From: Coix lacryma-jobi var. lacryma-jobi
Taxonomy: Eukaryota > Streptophyta > Magnoliopsida > Poales > Poaceae
NCBI GenBank assembly: GCA_009763385.1
Contig: VDCT01000326.1
Span: 682,001-746,000 of the forward strand
Reading direction: 5' to 3'
DNA: 64,000 nt
In this document: positions 1 to 12,000 of the stretch, piece after piece
How the letters are laid out: each line of letters starts with the position of its first letter
Position numbering within the stretch: position 1 is the stretch's first letter
Made by a program: the position numbers and the translations under genes
Notes under the pieces: generated by a model
Database searches by the model: none
Seen by the model: the letters and a program-made list of their open reading frames with translations, nothing else
What the model was told of the DNA's origin: nothing

Positions 1-2582
1 GTTACGGGTCCGACCCAACGGACCCGATAACAGGCAACAGGGGTCAAATCTCCCGTCCCGTCGTCCGCTCTGATTTCGGGCTCTCTTTTTTTTACAACGG
101 GGACCCCGGAAAGATACGAAATCCCACAGCCGGGCGCGGCACCACCCGCCCGCCTCCGTGCTGCTCCGTTCCGTTCATCTCTGCCCCTTATAATCCTCCT
201 CCTCCGCCCGTCGCTCGCCGCACCCGCCCGCCCGCCTCCTCCGCAGTCCCATGAGCCAGGCCGCGCCCGTGGCGACCCTTCCTCGCGCCCATTCGCCCTC
301 CGTCCCCGCCGGCCACCGGGCCGCCTCGCTCCCCCGCGCGGAGCCACGGCGTCGGCGTCGGCGTCAGCGTCAGCGTCAGCGTCGCGGCGCCACAGCCGCC
401 TGCTGCTCCCCTCTGCCGCCGGTGCCCGGAGTGCAGATCCGTCTGACCGCGCCGCCGCTGCTCCCGGTAAGCAGCCCTCCCTCTTCCGATGACCGCTTGA
501 CCGACCGACTCGTTTCTCGCTGCTTCTGCTGTTCTGTGTGCCTGTGCCTGCTGTGACTGTACGCAATCAAATTCAAACCTTTCTCTTCTTTCCGTGGGGC
601 TCATGGCGCCTCAAACTCCTCCTCCCTTTCAATTTCAAATAATCCATGCTACTACTACTGGTTACTGCTACTGTATATGTTTTCCGTACCTTTTCTTTCT
701 TTTCTCCTCCTCTCCAAAAAATTCGGGATTCTCTCTCTCTCTCTCTCTCTGTGTGTCGGCCACACACAAGAAACGGAGGTGTCGGCCGGTCCCTCAATTC
801 TACTCGATGCTCAGATGCCGATTCCCTTGGCGGTAAAAAAAAAAAAAAAAAAAAAAAAATCCTCCAAGAATCTCTGGTGACCGAGGCTACTAAAAAGTAA
901 AAAGGGGTTCCTGCGTTTTGCTATCGCAGGTTGACTCGCGCTCTGATTCGCCCATGGCGGATTGCCGGCACAAATTCACCGCATACGTATATTCTTCCCT
1001 CCTTGCCTTGCCTTGCCTCTTTCGTGCTACCTCGCGGAGCAGCTACTCTCTCTTTTTTTAAAAAAGAAGAACAGGTATAAACAAAGCAGCAGCCTTCCCA
1101 CAGATTGTTCGCTCGCAGTCGCACCTGGACGCAGCAGTCAAAGCACGCATGTTTCTATCCCTCTGCGGCAATGCTTGCACAGTGAGCTCTGTGGATTTAC
1201 TTCCGTTTTTAGCTAGTACCAGGTGCGGCGAGCCGTGCGGCAATTACTCTGCGGCTCCATCCGTCCATGGTGGATTCCTGTTCGGTCCGGCCCGGAACCG
1301 GAAGGCTGCCCCCCTGCCTATGCCTTTCTGGGCATCTCTTCGATCTCTTGGCTTTGGCTCTTGCTGCTCTCCACAGCACCATGTTCTTGACTTCTCTCTC
1401 TCTCGCTCTCGTCCCTTGACCCTACTTAATAAATTGTCTCTCTCTCTCTCTCTAACCCTTACGGAACCTACTTAAATAATTCAGCTATATAAACATCCAC
1501 CAATATGTATTTTTCTTCCTTTTCTTTTGGAAACCCAAAAAACCATCCCTATATATGATTGGCCCAGTATTTCACGAAAGAAATCATCGCTGCAAAACCG
1601 ATGTGTAAAGTGCTGGCCGTGCTACTGCGGGAGTGGTCGCTGCACTGGTAGTAGGTTGTATCGCTAGTCTGAGCACCGAGAGAGTGGTTGGTTGACCGTT
1701 ATGGCAATTTCCCCTTACTCGAAAAAAGCTTTGCTGTTGTGAACTTTAAGCCTGCAAATTTCCACTCATCATCTGCCTTTGTTGCTATCTCCATGTCTGC
1801 TTCTTTAGGATACTGCTTTGTCCTTCGTATAAAAATCGTATTGTATTGTCAAACTGGCTGGCACCCAACGGAATCATATAGCCTGCATAGCCAGCAAGCT
1901 GCTCTCCGTTTTCCTGTCAGCACGTATCCAGCTTTTAGAGGTTTGTCTCATGTTGCGATTCTTGTGCTAGTCGAATCTCGATCTAGTAAAAAGGTTGATG
2001 AATAATACGTACCTTTACTTTATTTGGATCCTGACGGATTACATTAGTATAGGCTGCGTCGGAAAGCAAAGCCTAACTATACCATTTTTCTGTCAATGTT
2101 TGTTTCTACACTGCAGGTGGTTTGCAAAGTGGCCCTATTTTTTTGGTTGTTGGCTTTAGTAGGTCTAGAGTATGCTCCCTTTTTTTTTTTGCCTTTACTC
2201 CCTTTTGCTCTGTGCTATCCAGGCTTGCAATGTTATTCGTTTCATTCCAAGGTTAATGAAATCTGGCCAGTTGTCAAGTTGGCAGTAGAGTTCTGCACCA
2301 TTAAATAGTGTATTCTGTCGATAGACTTCCCAACTGTGCTGCAGGTTTGGTTTTCAGCTCGGGTTAGTGGTTGCAAACTGCAGTATTTTTGCCATGCATT
2401 CTATCTTCTAATTTTGAAGTAATCGTAGCAGCAATGCCTTCGGGGCTATGAATTTACATAAATAGCCCAACATTTTGCTTGCTTTCATTTACAATTGTTG
2501 TGGTTCATCTTGCAACTTTTGATTGGTTCTTTGTCATCCAACTTACAAATCAGGTGATAAACCCAAGATTCCGCCAGTAAAG
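1..2582 (+). promoter_or_regulatory. Promoter and 5' leader region of the GH3 gene
   Basis: I see no protein gene here. A weak TATA-like CTTATAAT lies near 186-193, followed by a GC-rich stretch at about 215-466 that fits a 5' untranslated exon. It ends at a good donor (CCCG|GTAAGC, GT at 467-468). The acceptor next to the start codon is AAATCAG|GTGATAAAC, with the exon resuming at 2554, so a 5' leader intron of about 2.1 kb is inferred. The region also holds a CT microsatellite (731-752), a poly-A run (835-859) and a second CT run (1436-1453). The short open frames across 188-2308 are low complexity and look like chance. Confidence 0.5.
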
Positions 2583-5150
2583 ATGCCGATCTGTAGCTGT
2601 GAAGAAACTATCCACGAGTTTGAGTTGTTAACACGCGATGCTGGGCGTGTACAGAAGGATACACTAAAAAAGATCCTCGAGTTAAATGCGGATGCTGAAT
2701 ATCTGAAGAAGTTCGGCCTGAATGGCAGGACTGATGTAGAGAGCTACAAATCCTGCATCCCGTTGTGTGTGCACAGTGATCTTGAGCCATACATCCATAA
2801 GATTGCTGACGGTGATAGCTCCCCACTCCTCACTGGGAAGCCCGTCACCTCCCTTTCCCTCAGGTATTTTCACTGCTTGAAAAATCTGTTATCTTATTGT
2901 TTATATTGGTTTATGGATGTCGGTGTTTGTAACTTGATGTTCTTTCTCTGGATCTAGTTCTGGTACAACACAGGGAAAGCCCAAGTTCTTGCCATTTACT
3001 GATGAATTGCTTGAGACCACACTTCAAATATTCCAGACTTCATATGCATTTAGGAACCGGTAAACATCTTCATTATGCTACACTTTTTGCAACTAGTGTT
3101 CCTACTTCTGAATGAGCTGGGTTTTAAGGCTCTATTTAACGTCATGTGCATGTGACTAAACTGTTGATTGGTTTTGTATTTATTACGTCCTAGATTTTAA
3201 AACAGTATTTTTTTTTACAGTGAGTATCCAATAGGAAGAGGAAAAGCCTTGCAGTTTATTTATGGTAGCAAGCAAGTGGTAACAAAAGGTGGCATCCTTG
3301 CCACAACTGCAACAACAAACTTGTACCGGAGGGCTCGTTACAAGGAGGGGATGAAGGATATCCAGTCTCAATGCTGCAGCCCTGATGAAGTTGTTTTTGG
3401 CCCTGACTTCAATCAGTCCTTATATTGTCACTTGCTCTGTGGGCTAATATACTCTGACGAGGTCCATCAGGTGTTCTCGCCATTTGCTCACAGCTTAGTC
3501 CATGCATTTCAAACATTTGAGGAGGTTTGGGAAGATCTATGTGCTGACATAAGAGATGGTGTCCTCTCAGAGAAAGTTACAGTGCCATCGATTCGTGAAG
3601 CTGTGACAAAAATCCTCAAGCCCAACCCTGAGCTTGCTGACTTGATCTATAAGAAGTGTACGGGCTTGAGCAACTGGTATGGTGTAATCCCAGCACTCTG
3701 GCCAAACGCAAAGTATGCCTATGGTATCATGACAGGGTCCATGGAACCATATCTAAAGAAATTGAGGCACTATGCTGGGCACTTGCCTCTGATAAGTGCA
3801 GATTACGGTGCATCTGAAGGATGGGTTGGTGCTAATATAAACCCCACACTTCCACCTGAACAGGTGACATATGCTGTTCTCCCTCAGACTGGTTATTTTG
3901 AGTTCATTCCTTTGGAGAAACCAAAAGGGGAGGAGACGGAGAATAGTGCCTCCATTCATTACATGGAATCAGAACCAGTTGGATTGACTGAAGTTGAGGT
4001 CGGCAAAATCTATGAAGTTATAATAACTACCTTTGGAGGTACATTCCTTCTCTGTTACCATACTATTCTGAATTGAGATTACCTATAGAAAGTAGCATTC
4101 ATGGTAATTATATCTTCTATTTCTGCCTCAGTCACCTGATTCAGATATATTACCTTATATCATTCCAGAAGTTATAATTATGATGGCTGATGGTTTACGC
4201 TATTTATATTTTCAATGAAAAACATTTTTGAACAGAACCCAAAAAGCATACAGTTGGGGTGTGTACATCAAAGTTATGCCTTAAGCACATGGAGTAATTA
4301 TTGCTTGTATTTGTGGTCCACACTCTGCAGCCTATCCATTAATGTTTGGTTCATATTGTAAGGTAGCCTTGGCTGCACAACGTTTTGATGTTAGTAGAGT
4401 CACCAAACGCATCTTTATCCTTCTATCATCTCAGATGGTAGTTCTAACGCATGTCACAAGCAATTTTAGATACATCTACATTTCAATATTGTAAACCTTA
4501 GACACAAATGATTTGAATACAAAAAGTTTGCATATTAAGTCGCTGGAAAAAGGTATCATGTCTCTGAATACTTTTACAATTCCTGGTTTGATTGTGTTGC
4601 TGCAGGTCTATATCGCTACCGGCTAGGAGATATTGTGAAGGTAGCGGGCTTCCACAACTCAACACCAGAGCTCCGGTTCATCTGCCGCAGAAGCCTAGTT
4701 CTGAGCATCAACATCGACAAGAACACTGAGAAAGACCTCCAGCTGGCTGTTGAGGAGGCATCAAAGCTCTTGGACGCAGAGAAGCTGGAAATTGTGGATT
4801 TCACTAGCTTCGTGGAGAAGTCTAGTGACCCCGGTCGCTATGTCATCTTCTGGGAGCTGAGCTCCAATGCAAGTGAGGATGTCTTACAAAACTGCGCAAA
4901 TTGCTTGGATCTAGCCTTTGTTGATGCGGGATATATGGGTTCAAGGAAGATAAAAACCATTGGCCCACTTGAGCTGCGGATTCTGAAAAAGGGAACCTTC
5001 AAGGAGATCCTAGATCACTTCCTGAGCCTTGGTGGCGCCGTGAGTCAGTTCAAGACACCTCGATTCGTCAACCCGTTGAACGTCAAGGTTCTGCAGATAC
5101 TAAATAGGAACACCACCAGAAGTTACTTCAGTACCGCCTATGGGCTCTGA
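2583..5150 (+). CDS. JAR1/GH3.5-like: GH3 family acyl-acid amido synthetase, JAR1-type (jasmonoyl-isoleucine synthetase)
   Basis: The protein is a cytosolic adenylating enzyme. JAR1-type GH3 proteins use ATP to activate jasmonic acid and join it to isoleucine, giving the active hormone JA-Ile. Four coding exons splice to 581 residues: 2583-2863, 2959-3060, 3221-4038 and 4606-5150, all with GT-AG borders; the 3060 border is set by reading frame. The start is MPICSCEETIHEFE, the usual JAR1-group N-terminus. The three ATP/AMP motifs of the superfamily are present: SSGTTQGKPKF across the exon 1/2 junction, YGASEGW in exon 3, and YRLGDIVKVAGF at the start of exon 4. Length and the C-terminal NRNTTRSYFSTAYGL fit group I GH3 enzymes rather than auxin-conjugating group II. 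No frame breaks are seen. Assignment to the family is firm; the exact substrate is inferred from similarity. Confidence 0.93.
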
Positions 5151-6020
5151 TAAATAAGAAATGCTGCTAGTATTTCCATGTAATTATCTTTTCACTGTTC
5201 TGTCCTAGTCTCCAGATAAAGAAAACAATCTGTCTTAGTCTATTGCCGTAATACTCATATTCTAGTACTGCTGGTTGCTAGAATGTCTGTAAATCCATAT
5301 GCTGTTGTAGCAAGAGCCAAGAGGTATCAGAAAAGTGAAGCTGCTGCTCCCTCTGCCCCTGTTCTGATTTCTGTGCACAGCAAGCAAATGCACTCAGTCT
5401 CCACTCTCCACCCCAGACTCTAGAGCACACAGCAGCCAAAACATTTCTGCTGATCTGCAGATTTCATGCATCAATTCGTAACATGGGTTGGTAAGCGCTG
5501 CTTTCTTTCCTTGCTGCGCTGTTCTTTTACTCTTTAACACTTTGTGGGCTACTTGGATCTAGCTGGGAATCATTCTGTGAAAGGTTGCAATCATCCAACA
5601 ATTGCTGTTGGTACCCATAACAGAGTCAGCGACACCAAGGTAAAGCTACTGATTACAGGGAAAAGGAAAAGATTGAAAAGAGCAGTGGTCCATGACACAT
5701 GTGACAGTAGAAGGCATCACGCATCTATCCTGTTTGATTAGCATGGCAGTTGCAGCACACTTCAATCATACACACATATATATGTCGCTGAATATAATAA
5801 TTGTACTAGTGCTAGTCTTTTACTTGTCCTTCAATCAGTTTTACATACATAGAAACAGACAAAGCATAAAGTTTGATTAAATATATGTGTGGTAATCAAG
5901 CACATATAGAACGTGCGTGGGGGAAATCGCACTTGGAAATTTAAATACACAAGTCGCTGCCAACGTTAATCGGAGGGCCCCCTGTTCGTGGCCTTGGCAC
6001 AGAGAGACTGCAAGAGAAGA
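5151..6020. other. Intergenic region between convergent GH3 and FAMA genes
   Basis: This short spacer holds the 3' untranslated regions of two genes that face each other tail to tail. AATAAG/ATAAAG-like signals occur just after the GH3 stop (5152-5222). The small open frames at 5544-5880 have no recognisable product, and I see no transposon ends. Confidence 0.6.
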
Positions 6021-9000
6021 TCACAGGGTGTAGTTCACGTCGATGAAGCTGAGGATCTGGTGCACGGCGCCGGCGATGTCCTCCGCCGAGTATCTTGCCT
6101 CGCCGACGATCTATCACGTCGCAGCAACTTGTTTCAATTTCAATCCTGATGAAGCTGAAGAGATATGTATATATATATCTTTATTACCTTGACGTTGAAG
6201 GAGTAGAGGACGGTCTGCTCGATGGTGGTGATGTTGGTGTGCAGGATGGACATCTGCATGTCCTCCAGCGCGGCGATGGTCTTGATCAGCTGGCCTGGCC
6301 GGCGGCGAGACAGGATCTTGATCATGGCGTCGGCGCCCAGCGCGCGCACCTCGATGTCCGCCAGGCACGACTTGTTCTCGGCCACCTCCTCCCGGAGCCC
6401 GCCGGCGGCGTCGACGACGGCGCCTCCTGCCGCTTCCAGGTCCAGTATTATCTTGGCGGCGTCGCCGCCGCCGGAACGCCACCGGGAAAGGGTGGCTCGG
6501 AGGAAAGAAACGGCGGCGGCTGCGAGGCCTGTGGCTGAGTAGTGGACGCCATTGGCGCGCCGCCGGGCACTGCTGCGTCCACCACCGCCGGTGGCCGTGG
6601 CGCGTCGCCGGACCCGCCGTACAGGCGCCGCCGCTTCTGCGACTCCAGGCACTGGATCAGCTGCTCTAGCTCTCTGATGAACTCGATGGCGCCTCCTATG
6701 ATCGATGCTTGGTCTCCCTGCACCCAGCATATGTACGTGTCACGTGCCAGTCAGTTATAAGTGACCAGTATTCCCTACTGAACCTTTTGTTGTCTCTGAC
6801 GGTGAAAATCAGCAAATTAGCTGAAAATTATCTATTTTGCTTCACCACGAAGATCTCTTATACCGTGCCATTTCCGATAGCAGAGTTCAAGTTCAGCGCG
6901 CAAGGTATATATGTAGGTTGAAGAACTGATCTAGGTTTGATTTCAGTTCGAGTTTAGGATTTCAGTATGACATATATAAATTGAGATCTTGCTTGGTAGG
7001 TCTCTTCTCTAACTCCTTCGAAGGCATCTTACCTGACGGTTTAGTAGAAGGAGCCGTTTGGATCTATTTTTTTAAGTAAAAAAAGCTGGAACTGTTTTGG
7101 AAAAGTCACAACTTCAAATGGCTCCAGCTGGCTGTCACGGAGGAGCCTCCCCAAACAAGGCTTGCAACATTTTAGCAACACCAATTCCAGACTTTGTTCA
7201 TTTAATATGTCAGTAAAACATATTAAGTGCTTATTTGGTATAGCGCAGTTTCACTAGTGAAGTAGTTTTTTCGGCTTCAGTTCCACAAAGCAACTTCACC
7301 AGTAAAGCTAGATGTTTTCAAAAACGTTTAGTAAAATAGTTTCTCAGGAAAGATAGATGAGAGAGAGATGAGAGAAGCTAGTGTATTTTCAGCTTCACCT
7401 AGGAAATTGTGCATGCGAGAGAAGCTGAAAAAACTGCTTCATCGGAACATGTTTAGCAAGAGAAGCTGAAAAACATTTTTTTTCAGCCTAGGGGGACAAT
7501 CCCTACCAAATATACCTTAAATTTGATTGTGTTGCATTTAAATAATTCTATATGTATATATGTTGGCATCATGTTATTTTTAGCATTATTTTTTATGTTA
7601 AGTTGGATCACCCTAGTTAAAAATATCGATATAATAAGCCACTGCTCCAGTCCATACAGTTTTGGAGGGAGTGGAGAGGGAACTAGTTCATTTTTTTAAC
7701 TAATCCACATGTATTGAGAAGAAATGGGTTTCATAATTGTTTGCATAACACTTTTCTACTATTTTTTCTCGTGGGTGCTTGTAGAGTTGTAGTAACCAAA
7801 CACTTGCTCGGTTGGTCAACTGGAAAAACTGTATGTGTGGCCCTCAACTAATAGGACATGACACATATTTGGGTTAAACGCCATAATTTCTTCATGCAAA
7901 AACGCCATGGGATCGGTAGTCACATATTGAAAATCGTTGTGCAAATGCTGACCAAGTTTTTATGTGTGAGTGTGAGAGAATGACCAAGTAATTTACATGT
8001 ACAAACTTTGTGAGGTTTGTGTTTTATATGCCTATGCAACCTAGCTTGTGGTTATATTACTCCTTTAATAGATATCCTTTAACCAAGGTCCAATTATCTT
8101 TTTAAAAAATTTAACTATAATGTGCTTTTCTAAAATGTATATAAAAGATCATGTGTAGATTTGCCTTGATCATAATCTCATATATTTATAATACAAGTTG
8201 CATCTCAAAGATCATGACTAGCCAACATCGTCAAGTTAGCAGCAACATGGTTTTTTAGTTGTTCATTATATTACCGCACTTCACAATATTTTTATTATGG
8301 GTTGGTCCTTACGAAGAAAAAAAATCATAAGAAAACATGGTGCATACACCACTTGACTAACAAACCTAGAAAAATGCCTCAAATCTCAAGACTCCAACCA
8401 AGTTCATGTTCCCTCTCTCTAACTTTGACCAAGTTAACTGAATAGAAAGATCCATGAACATATACATCATTAGGTTAGTTTCATTGAATCCATCATGGTA
8501 TCTTAATACGTACTGTAATTATTTGGTATAATAGATGTTAACATGTTTTGTTTTATGGATTTAGTCCAAATTAGAGAAGTTTGACTTAAAACAAAATGAA
8601 TCTAGCTTGCATTTGAAACGAAGGGTCCACCTGCTTATCTAAATTTACCACGCCACCCATGCATCACCACCCTATCCAAGCCAAGTTTCTTAAGTTTTAT
8701 TTTTGAAATGACGTTTCTCAATTTTTTTAGGAAGCATTGAAACAACCTGGCCTAGTAATGCAGAATTAAGATTGAACTCACATTTGTTGTAGTTTCCCTA
8801 AATGAAGGTGACATAGACAATGTTAACCTCCACCCATGTGACCTAAATATATAGTGGCCCTTGTTGCACTACTCACATGAATGTGCTAAATTGTAAGCAC
8901 TTGATTTATTTTTTGGGATTTTTCATGCAATGTATAGGAGCTATCTAATATGGGAACGTATGCTATGGAAACCAGGTTCCCGTAGAAACTATGGAAACTC

Positions 9001-12000
9001 GCACGTGGATCGCTGGATCTAAATCCGATGGCTATGGCTAATGGTGTTGTGCACCTGTGTTGTACCTGGGTTGGCTATATATAGAGAGATAAATGGGAGG
9101 GGTTAATTGCTAATCTCTACCATTAGCCATAGCCATCGGATTTAGATCCAGCGATCCACGTGCGAGTTTCCATAGTTCCCACGGGAACCTGGTTTTCATA
9201 GCATACGTTCTCATCTAATATAGATCCAAAGTTCCAAACATATATTGTTGTTCACTCGACTAGCTTCACCATGGTCTCTCTTGCTTCAAGTGAATTCGTC
9301 TTTGCCTCCTACCTTCCCTTCGTCTATCTCGAGTGACGTCCCTAGAATAGGAACACATCATCAAACCCTAATTTGATGCCTCCACCCCTAACCCACACAC
9401 ACACTACTACAAAAAAGAACTTGCGCAGCGTTGCCTAAATGGGCTCCGTGGCGGGCACAGTTTTTGCCCGCCACGGTTATTCGGTGGCCGGCCTGCAGCG
9501 GCCGGCCGTCGAAGTGCCCGCTGCGGTTAATCATTAACCGAAGCGGGCAACGTAAGGTGCCCGCTGCGGTTAATCTTATTTAACCGCAGCGGGCTTCCTT
9601 ATATGCCCGCTGTCGTTAATGATTAACCACAGCGGGCTGCGTAACGTGCCCGCTGCAGTTAAATAAGATTAACCGCAGCGGGCTCCTTACGTTGCCCGCT
9701 TCGGTTATTCCTTGCTATTTAAGCCACCGCCGCCGCCACCAGAACCCGATCATCTTCTTCCTCTAGACCAAAAACGGGGGAAGAAGTTTTGCCGAATTTT
9801 TGTCCCAAATAACTTGTTTTTGAGGTTTATTTGTTTGATTTGGAGGAGAAGTACTCCACAAGAGGTACCTAGATGATCTCCACCCTCTTTCCCCTCTCTT
9901 TTTCTCTCTTTTAGCCTCCCTTTTAGATATAGTTTTATGTAGGAGAGAGAAAACTGGTATTTGTTTCTCTAAGTTCATCATGGATGCATTAATTTTATTT
10001 GCCGTCGTTATTACTTCTGTCCCTAGATTTAACATAAATATAATAAATTATTATGTTTTTCTAATTCATCGTCTTTGTTTTGTGATTCATGATGTGTGTT
10101 ATTAATTAAGGATCGCAGGTACGATGGACCGGTCGGAATGGATGTATAAGATCAATAGAGTACTTGATGTGCGGTATATCGTTGAAGTGAGAAAGTTTAT
10201 TTCTGCTGCGAAAGCTGACCGTGAGAGATCGAACCAGACGACAATCATATGTCCATGTCATCGTTGCAAGAATCTGACCGCCTTCAAAGACGAAGGCATA
10301 GTGCAATCTCATTTGATTCGTTTTGGTTTCATGGATGATTACACGGTGTGGACTTATCACGGCGAGAGATTCGATCCGAGTGTCGGGGCGGCATCTGGAG
10401 TAAGCTCAGCGTCGACGGCGACGGTGAACCAAGATCCTGGAGCGCACGTCTCATCAGCAACAGTAGCGCCTGCCTTCAGTGACACTAGTGCTCGTGACCA
10501 CATCGCTGTGGAGGCAGATGTACTCCAGGATATGACAGATGATGGTGGTGGAGATGTTGAGGACGCTACGGTGCAGGACCCTGCGGATGTGCAGCTGTTT
10601 CAGGATTTAGTCAACCACATCGACGAAGACGACGTCGTGTATGGCTCCCCGAAGTGGTTGAAAATTTCAGAGAGATGAAGCAGGCGTCACTTGATCCTTT
10701 ATATAAGGACGGCGAGGAATGTCCGAAGGATTGCACGGTGCTCCGTTTCAACCTCCACATGTTGATGATGAAGGCTCGGCATGGGTGGTCAGACACTAGC
10801 TTTGATGAGTTGTTAGGTTACCTTGCTAAAACATTCCCGACGAGTAACAAGATCCCAGCAAATACGTATCGGGCGAAGAAGCTTATCCGGCCAGTGGCGA
10901 TGAAGCTTAGAAAGTTCGATGCCTGCCCTAACCACTGCATCCTCTATCGGGGCATAAAGTATGAGAATTTGACGAGTTGTCCGCACTGTGGCGCCAGTCG
11001 CTACAAGAGAAATGCTGGCTGTCGCGTGGATGCAGACGACGATGAGGCCTTGCGAGGTGGTCAGAGGAAGAAGAAGAAGGGTGTCAAGAAGAGCAATGTT
11101 GCAGCCAATCGCATCTCGGCTCATCAGCAGTACGAGGAAGAAGAGGGTTACACGTTGAGGAGAAGTCCGGCACTGTCGGTGTGGTACATGCCAGTGATCG
11201 ACCGCCTCCGTGCGATATTTGGGAACCCAGAGGACGCGAAGCTCATGTCCTAGCATGCATCAGCTGACCGCTTGAAGGACGATGGCATGCTGCGGCACCC
11301 CTCCGATGGCCAGCAGTGGAAAGATTTCGACAAGGCCTACCCGCAATTTGGCAAAGATCCCAGGAACATTCGGTTCGCGCTTAGCACCGATGGGATGAAT
11401 CCGTTCGGCGAGCTGAGCAGCTCCCACAGCACCTGGCCGGTCGTACTGACCATCTACAACCTACCTCCCCATCTGTGTCAGAGGCGCAGGTATCTTCTGT
11501 TGACCATGCTTATCTCGGGACCGAAGCAGCCCGACAATGATATCGATGTTTTCCTGGAGCCGGTAATGGAGGAAATGAAGGAGCTATTTGATGTTGGGGT
11601 CGAGATGGTGGATGCGTCCCTCAAGGAGAAGTTCACCCTAAAAGCCATCATCTTTGTCACCATCACCGACTACCCCGGCCTCTTCTCACTATCGGGGCAG
11701 ATCAAAGGGAAGACCGGCTGCGTAATGTGCATCGACGAGACATGCTACACTTACCTCAAGGGATCAAACAAGATGGTGTACATGAGGCACAGGCGGTTCC
11801 TTCCGAAAAGGCACAGATATAGAAGAAGTGTCATGAATCAATTGTTCGATGATCAGGGCGAGCCACAGGGTGAACCACCGACACAGACTAGTTGGGGGCC
11901 AAAGGTGTATGAGATGGTGAAGGATATTGATCAGATCGAGTTTGGGAAGAAGAAGAAGCCACCAGAGGAGGGGACAAAACAAACGAGGAAGCGAAAGCGA

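Noticed and set aside
6490..6625. A small intron in FAMA exon 3 to explain the frame change
   Set aside because: A GT near GGCGGGTCC and AGs near CAGCCACAG exist, but the sites are weak, and frame A codes FAMA-like residues right up to the break. A one-base indel is simpler, though cDNA would settle it.
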